Of a stretch of DNA of 64,000 nucleotides, positions 34,801 to 45,839 are shown piece after piece (positions within the stretch are counted from its first letter, which is position 1; each line of letters starts with the position of its first letter). The DNA is from Cordylochernes scorpioides. Taxonomy: Eukaryota > Arthropoda > Arachnida > Pseudoscorpiones > Chernetidae. The notes beneath the pieces are model-generated. The model searched no databases and had not been told where the DNA came from. It saw only the letters and a program-made list of their open reading frames with translations. The stretch is from contig CP092865.1 of assembly GCA_030710605.1 (NCBI GenBank), positions 33,191,749-33,255,748 on the forward strand. The letters run 5' to 3'. The position numbers and the translations under genes are program-made.

Positions 34801-35985
34801 AAAATTTATAACCCATTAAATATTTAAAATATATAACTTGTTGATATTTAATCTAAAATATTTTGTATATTTCGGGTAAAAAATGGATAAGCAAAATATA
34901 AATAATTTCTCAATCTTTGCTTTATGAAATCAAATTAGGTCATAATGCGGCGAAAGATACTATGAATATCTGTTTTAAAAAATAATGGGGGTACAGCGAT
35001 TCATGTTACCACAAAAATATAATTCCTACAATTCGAATCTATGAAATCAGGATTTTGAAGAAAGGACTGACCAATCATCTTTTTCGGAATCTTTTCGACT
35101 GAACTGATCCATCTCCCAGAACTCCGTACACAGAACGTGATGCTTCCAGTCAAGTATTGGGTCACCTTCACTTGCTAGGGCGGATCATTTACCGAAGATT
35201 GGAGCCTTATTTGACTTCAGCCTAAGCCCTGCTACGAGTCTTCATTTTCGAGAATTTACTTGCGATAACTGTTTATAACCGTTGAAATATGAACTTAGAC
35301 TATAACTAGAGTTCCTACCGCAATCCAAAGATTGAAAACCAGCTTTTAGAACTCAGTCAACTATCAGGGAACCAGTAATCAAACATGGAAATTTTGAATA
35401 TGGCCATCATATTCTGTGCGTCTGCTTATGTTCTATTGGAATGTTCGGCCAAGAACTTTCTCCAAATCACCTTTGGATAAATCCACTGAATAGACGCTAC
35501 TTGGCCAAAGAAATGTCCAATTTTGCACGACCGCAGACGAGTATGTTGCAGCTTGATAACAACCTAACACATTTGATATGGAACCTTTTTCAAAATACAG
35601 AACGTGATGGTGCTGAACTCAAGTAGCTTATTGACCTGATATTGGGCAAAGTGAAAATCTTTTTCATGATCATTCCTTGATTGCGGTATGTCCGCATAGA
35701 ATTTTTTTAATGAATAATGAAAAGGTAAGAACGTGTTTAATTTTTCCTTCAATCTAAAATGGCCGAAATAAAAATTAACACCGTTGGAAGATAACTATAC
35801 AACAGGCTTCTTTATTTTTTGATGACTTTTATATTCTTTTTTTTTTAGACCCTTATAAATTTAGTATGTAACAATACGGATATCAATATTTATAACTCAT
35901 TCTCTATATATTCATTCTCACAGAATAAAATGGGGAAGATCTCTCTCACTCTCTCTCAATTTCTTATTGATTTTAACAGAGGGTA
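31868..35985. other. Gene-poor stretch, probable 5' intron of fascin or intergenic
   Basis: No coding region is recognised. It contains a run of 9 G near 32410, a foldback half copy (32735-32855) and otherwise unassigned AT-rich sequence. If the 43797 exon belongs to fascin, this lies in its first intron. Confidence 0.4.
32735..32855. mobile_element. Half copy of foldback family
   Basis: GAGAAACTGCTGGGAGG, CACTGATGAGCTAGACTCCC and TTGCAGTAAGGGCA follow the family order, diverged. Confidence 0.5.
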
Positions 35986-35989
35986 TACA

Positions 35990-37068
35990 GACAGGATAGT
36001 ATCTGTAGAGACAGAATGAAGTGAAAGAGTCAGGATGGTATCTGTAGAGACAGAATGAAGTGAAAGAGTCAGGATGGTATCTGTAGAGACAGAATGAAGT
36101 GAAAGAGTCAGGATAGTATCTGTAGAGACAGAATGAAGTGAAAGAGTCAGGATGGTATCTGTAGAGACAGAATGAAGTGAAAGAGTCAGGATAATATCTG
36201 TAGAGACAGAATGAAGTGAAAGAGTCAGGATGGTATCTGTAGAGACAGAATGAAGTGAAAGAGTCAGGATGGTATCTGTAGAGACAGAATGAAACGAAAG
36301 AGTCAGGATGGTATCTGTAGAGACAGAATGAAGTGAAAGAGTCAGGATAGTATCTGTAGAGACAGAATGAAGTGAAAGAGTCAGGATGGTATCTGTAGAG
36401 ACAGAATGAAGTGAAAGAGTCAGGATGGTATCTGTAGAGACAGAATGAAACGAAAGAGTCAGGATGGTATCTGTAGAGACAGAATGAAACGAAAGAGTCA
36501 GGATGGTATCTGTAGAGACAGAATGAAACGAAAGAGTCAGGATAGTATCTGTAGAGACAGAATGAAGTGAAAGAGTCAGGATGGTATCTGTAGAGACAGA
36601 ATGAAGTGAAAGAGTCAGGATGGTATCTGTAGAGACAGAATGAAGTGAAAGAGTCAGGATGGTATCTGTAGAGACAGAATGAAACGAAAGAGTCAGGATG
36701 GTATCTGTAGAGACAGAATGAAACGAAAGAGTCAGGATAGTATCTGTAGAGACAGAATGAAGTGAAAGAGTCAGGATGGTATCTGTAGAGACAGAATGAA
36801 GTGAAAGAGTCAGGATGGTATCTGTAGAGACAGAATGAAACGAAAGAGTCAGGATGGTATCTGTAGAGACAGAATGAAACGAAAGAGTCAGGATGGTATC
36901 TGTAGAGACAGAATGAAACGAAAGAGTCAGGATGGTATCTGTAGAGGCAGAATGAAGTGAAAGAGTCAGGATGGTATCTGTAGAGAAAGAATGAAGCGAA
37001 AGTGTCAGGATGGCATCTGTAGAGACCGAATGAAGCGAAAGAGTCAGGATGGTATCTGTAGAGAAAAA
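35990..37068. repeat. 39-bp minisatellite, about 28 units
   Basis: The unit is TCAGGATGGTATCTGTAGAG followed by ACAGAATGAAGTGAAAGAG (39 bases). Units vary mainly at two places: GATGGT/GATAGT and GAAGTG/GAAACG. Homogeneous in the middle, degenerate over the last four units (gagaaag, gaccg variants). The variants recur in blocks, suggesting higher-order duplication. No coding function is supported. Confidence 0.95.
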
Positions 37069-37069
37069 G

Positions 37070-38053
37070 TGAATAGATGGGTAAGAAAGGCTCGAGTCAA
37101 AATGGTATTTTCAGGCTGAATTTGTCGCTGAATTTCTATTTGAGAATTCCCGGTTCAGCAGACCTCTTTTTTCAATAATTACTCCAATTTAAGTTTTTTG
37201 TATATGTCTGGTCTACCATTAGGGTTTCAAAACATAATAACCAAACTTATAACAAAAGTTAATTCATAGTATAGATATATTACTAAATACAACTATTTAT
37301 ATTCATATTTTAAAATAAAAAAATTTAAAAAATCATTTAAAAAAAAAAAAAGGATAAAATATAAAATTATAAAAAATATATATATATATACTAACAATCT
37401 TATCTACCTTCTTTACAAAACTTTTTGTTTTCTTATTATTAGTTTGATTAAAAGTGCATGGTTCTGTCTTTCTCTCTTTTTTCTAACTATCATATATATT
37501 CTCACTTCTATTATTCTATATATAGGATTAGAGTATGTCTAAATGACGTGTAAAAGCCGATGCAAAAGACGTTACGTTGTTAAATTTTTGTTGTTATTAA
37601 TTATAAATATATAATTGACTATAATTGACTATAAAATTGACTATAATTGGCGCTGAGTTTGTGTATACAAAAATGTAACGCCTCGATAAAGGTTGGCGTT
37701 CAGCCAGCCGAAATATTGGCAAAATAAATATTTTATTAAATCCAATATATGCCTTTTTATTATCTAATAATTGACTAGATGATGTTTTGGAAGTAAAGGA
37801 TTTTTTTTTTCTCTCTATCTAAACTAAATAATAACGGTTTACAAATTTTATAATTTGAATTTGAATAATCAAAATGATGAAGATAATTTTAATGGAATAC
37901 TTAACTATACAACTATTTATTTTTATAATTAATTTAGATTTAGCTTGCTAATCTAACCAAATCTACTTGATATGATTTATCATTCTTATCAGTTTGCTCC
38001 TTAAGTTTTAAATGTAGAATCACTGTTATATTTTTATTATATAGTTTTTACAC

Positions 38054-38084
<31 letters not shown>

Positions 38085-39370
38085 ATATATATATTTTAAA
38101 TATTTATACTTTGTACCACAATTCTGTATCGAGAAAATTTTGCATTCTCAAATGGAAAAAATAAAATTTCTTGGTTCCCATCGTTTTTTACCAACAAACC
38201 TTTCTAGCCCATGAACCAGTTTAAAATTACCAAATACTAGTATTTGAATAAAATATTTATAGAAAGAGTAAATATTCAATTGAAATTAAAAAAATTAATA
38301 TTACAATATTTACCTCTTTCACATATAAATATATGGGTTTATTAAAAAAAATTGTGATTCCCTAAAAAAGATTAAGTAGAACCTATCTTATAGCGAGCTA
38401 TGTCTTAAGTAAATTGTATGTAATTAAAACCACATAGATTAGTGTTTACCCAGTGCTTGTGTTATATTTTTAACATCATATTGTAAGGCGAAAACGTGCC
38501 ATCTATATACAAGAAATGGCAGAGCTAAAGCACGAATGTTTCTTGTACATCATATTGTGTTGGCCTCCCTAAGACAGGTGTAGCGGTGGTGAACCAGGTA
38601 GGACTCCAATTTGTGTAAGTCCACCCACCCTGTGCTCTGTTTTCGCTAAATATATATTTTAAAATTTCATTAATTCACATTTGTCATAAAGTCCATGCTG
38701 ATTTTCTATTATTGCTCGTATTGAGAATTTTAAAAATGATAGATCCTTTCTCCATAATTAGAAGGGGTTATAAGAAAATATTCACAATAAAAACATCCAA
38801 GATAATCAATGGAACAAAATGAGAATTTTCGTTGGTAAAAAAGAGGGCATTTTTTAAATGGGGGAAGAGACAAACTTTTTAGGTCCTAGTCAAACTTAAA
38901 ATCGGACCAGGCAGTCGGGTTAAAAACTGTGGGTCAACATTCCTTCACAAACTGCCTATTAGATGTAAACAAAGAAGTCCTAAAAACATCTTCTGTCAGA
39001 ATATGGCAGCGGCACAAATGGTCCATTACCTCCCTGAGATCAGTCGAGCATCTCATCCCTGCACTTCATTAGTTGGAGGTTCTGGAAGCCATGTGTCTGG
39101 GCCACTTCAAAGGAAACCCGGGGCAGTTTTTGTGCTTTGGTATTCCATATTTCTAATCTGGGAGGAATTTTATCAATTCAAAATATAATAAAGTGAACCA
39201 GCTTCCTGAAATAAAAAAGTTTGACGTTACATATCCAAACCTCCAATGAAAGACCACCTTGGTCTCTCATGGAAGTTTGTACTGTACCAAGCCACCTTCG
39301 CCTTACTGTGTGGCCAGGCATGTAGGAACGAGAGTATATTCTCGAGTTTAGCCTTAGGAATCAAACACAT
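37070..39370. other. AT-rich, gene-free stretch
   Basis: Contains CTCGATAAAGG...GCCAGCCGAAATATTGGC (37680-37725), which could be a decayed Penelope-type end, a dinucleotide array near 38055, and a foldback-left-arm scrap at 38490-38600. No gene is recognised. Confidence 0.4.
38053..38092. repeat. AT/GT dinucleotide microsatellite
   Basis: An (AT)n run passes into (GT)n and back to (AT)n over about 40 bases. Confidence 0.85.
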
Positions 39371-39374
39371 TCAA

Positions 39375-40215
39375 CTTTAGCACAGAAGGTAGAATGAAAC
39401 GTGGGGAATCTTATTCGGTATACAAGGTGTAGAGATCTAGATTCAAGCCATGAACAAGTTCAGTATCGTCAGAGAAGGTAGAAGGAAACCTGGGGAATGT
39501 ATGATTCGGTACACAAGGTGTAGAGATCTAGATTTGTGCCACAAATATGTTCAGCCTCAACAGAGAATGTAGGAGGAAACCTGGGGAATGTATGATTCGG
39601 TACACAAGGTGTAGAGATCTAGATTTGTGCCACAAATATGTTCAGCCTCAACAGAGAATGTAGGAGGAAACCTGGGGAATGTATGATTCGGTACACAAGG
39701 TGTAGAGATCTAGATTTGTGCCACAAATATGTTCAGCCTCAACAGAGAATGTAGGAGGAAACCTGGGGAATGTATGATTCGGTACACAAGGTGTAGAGAT
39801 CTAGATTTGTGCCACAAATATGTTCAGCCTCAACAGAGAATGTAGGAGGAAACCTGGGGAATGTATGATTCGGTACACAAGGTGCAAAGATCTAGATTTG
39901 TGCCACAAATATGTTCAGCCTCAACAGAGAAGGTAGGAGGAAACCTGGGGAATGTGTGATTCTGTACACAAGGTGTAGAGATCTAGATTCAAGCCATGAA
40001 CAGTCTCAACAAAGAAGGTAGAAGGAATCTTGAGAATGCATGATTCGACATACAAGGTTTAGAGATCTAGATTTGTACCACAATTATGTTCAGCCTCAAC
40101 AGAGAAACAGAGAACGTAGAAGGAAACCTGGGGAATGTGTGATTCGATACACAAAGTGTAGAGATCTATACCTGGGCCTCAAACAAGTTCAGCTTTAACA
40201 GAAATTATAGAAGGG
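39375..40215. repeat. 91-bp minisatellite, about 9 units
   Basis: The unit runs CAGAGAATGTAGGAGGAAAC, CTGGGGAATGTATGATTCGG, TACACAAGGTGTAGAGATCT, AGATTTGTGCCACAAATATG, TTCAGCCTCAA (91 bases; the GTAGAGATCTAG blocks are 91 apart). Central units are nearly identical; outer units are diverged. Confidence 0.93.
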
Positions 40216-41360
40216 CACTTTAGAAAAAACCGGTACACAGGAGTTGAATATAATTCATCTTGCAAAAGTTCAAATTCTTAAAAAGATTAAGAGAGATCCA
40301 AAAATAAATTCATCTCCGACAAAGGTTTTTGAAAGGAAGCTGTGGAATTCATAGAAGTCAGAATTTCGAAGGTGTAGGCTAGAATGAATCTAAAAGGTAG
40401 AAAAAATACTACGTCATATAATTGAACCCTCCGCGAAAATGTAACCTAGAACGTAAATGAACTTAGCACTGGCATGCCTTGTAGGAATTGGCCTTCAACA
40501 AATTCAGTTCTATCATGCGATTTGTTAAACAGCATTAATTATTTAATATTTGTAATATCGCGGGCCTTTATTAACAATTTGAAACACATAAACTTATAAT
40601 TACAGAGTTATATTAGAAGGGGATATCAAATATAAATAATCCAAACTTATACTTCCAGGAAAGATTCTATACATTCGACGTCTCCCGAGAGTTCTTTCTA
40701 GATCAGCCCTTCCTGTAGTCGACCAATGTACGCGCACTAGACGACCATGTGAAATAGAGGTATTAAATTAGGTAGTGAAGATATAGCAAGATTGTTCAAA
40801 AGTAATAAGATTCAGTATGAAAAAAAGAAGATGGATTCTTACGATGGATCTTCCCAATTAATGATAGTTAAATTAAGGTAGAATGCAAAATATTCTGTTA
40901 AGTTTATTTATGAATTGCAGCAATTGTGTGTGTGTGTGCTTTATAGTCACAAAAATAGGTATGTCATTTGTATTACTCAATGTGCATACCAAGTCTTCAA
41001 ACATTCCGATATTAACATGTGGGGAAAATATTTTATATATATATATATATTTGCAGCTGACGGAGCTCTGTTTTGTGTTCAAACAATGCTACCTAAACAG
41101 GTTTATGTGCTTTGCGTTTGTTTTTTAAGCTCGAAGCTGACAATGTATTTAAATTTAAAACCACAAAATCATATCACAACAGTTAATCTAAACTCCATTT
41201 TCTTAATTGAGCTGTAAAATGCAGACGAAATAAGCAAAACAGACAATACAATAATTACAGCGGTCTGATTGGCTGATAGGATTCAACGAAGCCTTCCATG
41301 AACTAGACTCTTCCAATATTTTCGTTTATATGTTTGTCTTTTAAAAATAGAACAAATAAC
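40216..41360. other. Unassigned sequence
   Basis: Contains a GTGTGTGTGTG run near 40925 and an ATATATAT run near 41040. The short open frames carry no domain. Confidence 0.4.
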
Positions 41361-41361
41361 G

Positions 41362-41498
41362 CTGATAGACAAAACTTAAGGAAGTTGTACCTTATAGCAT
41401 ATATATATCGGGATTCAGACAATAACTCTGAGAGTTATTGTCTGAATCCCGATATATATATGCTATAAGGTACAACTTCCTTAAGTTTTGTCTATCAG
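41362..41498. repeat. Perfect 137-bp palindrome (68-bp arms, 1-base centre)
   Basis: Arms 41362-41429 and 41431-41498 are exact reverse complements around G41430, with AATAACTCT/AGAGTTATT at the centre and CTGATAGACAAAAC/GTTTTGTCTATCAG at the ends. No family is recognised. Confidence 0.9.
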
Positions 41499-41499
41499 T

Positions 41500-42499
41500 A
41501 TAATTAGCACTGTGATATTGATGATGATGATTCTGTTATTGTCAAATACATATTCTAGTATCTCTGTGTGCCTATTTTTAAAATGTAGCCCGCTTTCGAT
41601 AATTAGAACTCTGAGTAATCATCCTTTGGTTTAGATTTCATTGGGCAGAAACCTTTTGACAAGTCCTAGCTGAATCACGATGTTCTTTTTATGAGTTGTG
41701 CTGTAACATTGACCTTGCCAAAAGGAAAAAACAGTGATATATCTTATATGTGATATCAGTTTTTTAAAACAGATACCTCAAATTTTTCTATTCACCAAAA
41801 AATGAGTGCGAATCTTAAATATCAAAATTAGAACTTCACAATATGGGGGCAGACATCTGGCATGCTTATCGCAGCACAGTTTGTAATGGTATAGGTGTAC
41901 ATAACAATTTGTACCGATTCCTTATGAACACATATCTTGTATTTTTACACAGACACTCCTGTATATTATATAGGAAAGTTTTCTAGAGTTCTCACATATA
42001 CTCTATATACGGGGATAAACTTTGAGATAAACAAAAGTGGTCAACTTTGTGCGCAAACAATTCGACATCGATGTTTGGAGGTGGGTGTCTAATAATCACA
42101 ACAATTCTTCGAACAGGATTCCGTAGTTCTCGGGCAATTCACTAGCCAATATTTGTTCGCAAATAGGAAGCTAGTTCAACACAAATATGGAAGAACCAGG
42201 ATGGGATGTTGGTCAAAGATTATTTATTTACTGTTTATTTGACCCAGAGCTGTATGTGTGTATGTGGACTCCGTAAGAGAGAGATTTTGTCATTTAAAAC
42301 ATTCCAAAAGTCAGTCTCTGGGGAAAGTTAGCCCCTTTTTAAAAACAAAATTAACTACAGTACGCTTGAAAGTCATGACGGTGTCGTGCAATTATCCAAA
42401 GCGACGGAGCGCAGGTTGAACAATTCAAGCTATTCATAAGCAATAATTGTCATTCCAAAATAACTAATAAAGAGGCGTTCAAATACCTACAAACACCAT
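41500..42499. other. Unassigned sequence
   Basis: No gene, transposon motif or repeat shared with the rest of the window was recognised. Confidence 0.35.
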
Positions 42500-42870
42500 C
42501 TGCATATAATTAAAACCTATTTCTATAGTCTTCTCTCACACTGTAATGAATGAAAATTTAAAAAGGGAGGGCATGGCTCATCAGTGGTGAACTCTCCCAG
42601 CAGTTTCGATATTTTACTCTACAAACTATGGTATTAGACTGAATTTTTATATACCCTGCATTCGCTATTGAATACAGTAAACTGGTGTTTTAGTTTCTAT
42701 TCCTAGTTTCGCTAAACGCCATCTCTAAGAATACACCTTCAATGCTGACTATATAATTAACCTACAATATACTTGTCGCGATCTGGTGAATTGGTGAAAT
42801 TTCCAGAATGGTTCGCCACTGACGAGCCAAGCCTTCCCCAATCTTCTGTTCACTAGCTGTAGAAATACGT
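42500..42870. mobile_element. Foldback-family element, diverged full copy
   Basis: The left core GGCTCATCAGTGGTGAACTC with CTCCCAGCAGTTTCG (42573-42615) and the right core GGTTCGCCACTGACGAGCC (42812-42830) are inverted relative to each other with about 180 bp between them. Confidence 0.55.
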
Positions 42871-43164
42871 GCTGTAGGATTGTACAAAATAACGTTGATA
42901 CAAAACACCATTCTCAACTTTAAAAAATCTATTATACAAAAGGACAAAACTTAAGTTTTATATTTTAAGCATAAATGACTCATTTGCTTATATAACGGCG
43001 AATTTCCCATTCATGTGAATTCGAACGTTCTCCTTTAAAAAACAACATATAATCAAGTGATTAGGGTTGGACACGTGTCGTACTCTAAAAGAAGGTTCAA
43101 CGTGCTGACATTAGAGCGCACTTATAGTGGAGTATTCTATATTCCTACTTTTGATACGTTATAT

Positions 43165-43420
43165 CAAGGATAAAGCCATCGACGGCTACAAGGCACCACA
43201 CGAGGAAGAGCAATCGGGAGGATCGAATGGGACAACCACAGCGGGAAGTCGCCAAGTTGTTCAACGTGTCGTGATATCCCGTCTCTGGAGCCAATCACAA
43301 ACTACAAACATCTCTCACGACACCCTCCTAGACCTTGTCCGTGTCGCGCCGCTGGACTTTCTTAGGTGCCATCCTACCTGCCTCGTCCTTGTAGAAACTT
43401 GACACCTGAAGCCACGAGGC
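43165..43420 (+). pseudogene. Tc1-like helix-turn-helix fragment
   Basis: Across two frames the plus strand gives MGQPQREVAKLFNVS and then VISRLWSQSQTTN, the Tc1-family pattern (Q.REVA..LNVS.SVISRLW..FQ.T). A frameshift lies between them. No catalytic domain follows. Confidence 0.5.
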
Positions 43421-43796
43421 CCATGTGTGGTACGATATATTATGCCTGTAGGAAATTGATCTATAAAAACACAGGGCGTCTCTCCCGTTAAAATAAACGT
43501 CAAACGTCTAGTTTCACTTTGATATTGAAACATGGGATTATATATATTTTATTTTACTAACAAAAACTTGAATAAATTCGGAATGCCCAACTGAGGGTTC
43601 ATTAGGACATCCTATAAGAAATCCATCTGATCCAGTATTATTTAATTAAAATTGACCTGGTATAGACCAACTTCCAATGAGAGACCAGTGTGTAAGTTAT
43701 CCAAGTCGGTCTCTCACGGGAGGCTGTGGCTCCATGTCGGCTAGAGTCCCCGAGATGGGAAACACTACGGCTGGAGAAGAAAGAGAACTTACTCAC

Positions 43797-43990
43797 CGTA
43801 GCAAGTCAGTGGTCCGCTAGCTGCGGACTCCAGGAATGGAATGAATGGAGAACCAGACGACCAACGTAATCTAGGCTCGAGAGGTAGGGTCACGTGGCTC
43901 CATCTGACCAATGGGAGAGCAGCCAGTCAGCCGTAATGCCCATCTGTCATTTGGCGAGTATCTAGGCTGCGACAACTGGGGCACACACCA
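43797..43990 (-). promoter_or_regulatory. Candidate untranslated first exon and promoter of fascin
   Basis: On the minus strand TTGCTACG|GTGAGTAAGT is a near-ideal splice donor (exon end 43797). Upstream is a CpG-bearing, less AT-rich patch with CACGTG (43891-43896) and an inverted CCAAT (43908-43912). No other minus-strand gene lies downstream except fascin, whose ATG sits 4 bases after an acceptor-like CTCAG at 31866. Joining them would imply an ~11.9-kb first intron. This is inference; the transcription start is unknown. Confidence 0.3.
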
Positions 43991-44201
43991 TCTTCAATAC
44001 TTTACTTATTTATTTACCACCACCACCGCAGAAATAAACTTTCCTCTCTCGACAAATCGCCCTGCCGCTAATTAATGTCATCTATATTTGTCTCTCTCCT
44101 TTCTAAAACTTACCAACCAGCCATTTCTTGTGGTGTTGGTTGTTTGTATTTGCTTTTTTAAAAGCTTTTAATCAACTTACTTCCATGTCTCTCTCCACAA
44201 A

Positions 44202-44400
44202 TCTTCTTATATATAAAAGTCAATGTCTGTTGTCTGTTTCGCGATAAACTCAAATACTACTGAACCAATTGGTACCAAATTTTGCATGTCGCTTTTTATA
44301 AACCTGAGGAAAATTTTCATTTGAAGAACTTTTTTTTTATGCGGAGTAAATACGAGGCGAAGTAACAATACCATGCCAATTAGGCGATGCAATTTTTTTT
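44202..44400 (+). mobile_element. Helitron 5' end fragment
   Basis: TCTTCTTATATATAAAAGTC followed by GTCTGTTTCGCG and CTACTGAACCAATTGGTACC resembles the 5' ends of many arthropod Helitrons (TCTTATATATAAAA... followed by a phrase with GACCAATT-type core). No matching 3' end was assigned. Confidence 0.45.
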
Positions 44401-44573
44401 TTAAAGTTGCTTGCGTACTTTTTTGAAAAAAATATCTTTTTATACGAGCGTTACTTTTTTTTTTACAAAAGTACTGAGTATTCAGAGAGAAATTTATATT
44501 ACTAAGTTACGATAAGTGCACACAATGCAATTAAAAAAAACTTTACAAAATTAGCGTTACTGCCGGTTCAAAA

Positions 44574-44750
44574 TCACTTTATTAGGTACCGCTCAACAAG
44601 AGCAACCTAGTTTATGATAATTGAAACAGTGAATAATATGTGAATTTCACATATTAAACAAAATTTTAACGCGGGATTCAATCCCGGTTCATGACTGTCG
44701 GGAATCGAGGGTGTTACCCACTCGTCCATCGACTTTGTTGTTTTTGTATT
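44574..44750 (-). repeat. tRNA-derived SINE-like repeat, copy 1
   Basis: On the minus strand: GTCGATGGACGAGTGGGT (A-box-like), then CCGGGATTGAATCCCG (B-box-like), an AT-rich middle, and a 3' hairpin TAGGTTGCTC...GAGCGGTACCTA followed by ATAAAG. The same arrangement recurs at 45015-45190, with a third tail-only copy at 44766-44805. Confidence 0.6.
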
Positions 44751-44765
44751 GGATCTCTCTCCAAA

Positions 44766-44805
44766 TAACTTTATTAGGTGCCGCTCAAAAAGAGCAACCT
44801 AGATC
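44766..44805 (-). repeat. SINE-like repeat, tail-only copy
   Basis: TTATTAGGTGCCGCTC, AAAAA, GAGCAACCTAG matches only the hairpin tail of the neighbouring SINE-like copies. Confidence 0.55.
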
Positions 44806-45014
44806 ATCATATTTACAATATACTGAGGGGGATGGTTATGTACAGGGGTTAATTTACAATTATAATTTATAATGATGTCGTTGGGTCCGGATTCTCAGGT
44901 CCTTGGGGATATTGTTCTTGAGAAGGTTTTTTCTGGCTTGTTTGATATTCAAGGTGGGTTTGTTTTTCCTTTTTTTCCACTTTTCGTTGTATTGGATTCA
45001 AATCACATCACATC

Positions 45015-45190
45015 AATAGGTACCGCTCAGCAAGAGCAACCTAGTTCATGATAATTGAACAATGAATAATATGTGAAGGTTATTCACATATTAAACAATT
45101 TTTAATGCGGGATTCAATACCGGTTCATGACTGTCGGGAATCGAGAGTGTTACCCTCTCATCCACCGACTTCTATATTGTATTGGATTAG
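45015..45190 (-). repeat. tRNA-derived SINE-like repeat, copy 2
   Basis: Same structure as 44574-44750, with GCGGGATTCAATACCGG (B-box region, inverted) and the AGGTACCGCTC...GAGCAACCTA hairpin. Confidence 0.6.
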
Positions 45191-45350
45191 TTTGGAATAT
45201 TCCCTATATTTTCTATGGAAGGCAGCTTAGGGGTGTTTAGTGAACTATGGACATAAGCTTATAGGTCTGTAGAGGAACATACATATAATTTCAAGGTATT
45301 GCATCGAGCAAAGCTCTTCCGCAAAATATGTTTTCATAACAAATATATAT

Positions 45351-45823
45351 TAGTAAATTAAATTTAATTGCCATCTATCGTTAAAATTTTACACAAATAA
45401 ATTTACTGGCAATGCGCTTCTTTTAAATACCATCAAATATTATCTCTACAGACTTTACTGCAATGATATGAGTTATTGAATAAGAGGGCTTGGTTCATCA
45501 GTAGTGAACCCTCTCAGCGGTTTCGCTAAATTAATCTCTAGACCGCTCTACTATTGTATTGGATTGGTTTGGAATATACCCTGTATTTTCTATGGTATAT
45601 TCCAAACCAATCCAATACAATAGTAGAGCGGTCTAGAGATTAATTGGGCGAAACCGCTGAGAGGGTTCACTACTGATGAGCCAAGCCCTCTCATTCAATA
45701 ACTCATATCATTGCAGTAAGGTCTGTAGAGATAATATTTGATGATATTTAAAAGAAGCGCATTGCCAGTAAATTTATTTGTGTAAAATTTTAACGATAGA
45801 TGGAAATTAAATTAAATTTACTA
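45351..45823. mobile_element. Foldback element, 230-bp arms with 13-bp loop
   Basis: Arms 45351-45580 and 45594-45823 are reverse complements with only a few mismatches. Each arm holds GCCATCTATCGTTAAAATTT, ACTGCAATGATATGAGTTAT, GTTCATCAGTAGTGAACCCT (or its variant) and AGCGGTTTCG. It is the most intact member of the foldback family in the window and has no coding capacity. Confidence 0.85.
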
Positions 45824-45839
45824 AATAATTTATCAGTTT

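Noticed and set aside
36000..37060. Regularly spaced direct repeats, considered as a CRISPR array
   Set aside because: Units are 39 bp head-to-tail with no unique spacers; this is a minisatellite in eukaryotic DNA.
43741..43990. CpG-bearing patch considered as a coding exon
   Set aside because: No frame gives a recognisable or uninterrupted protein up to the donor; kept only as a candidate untranslated exon.
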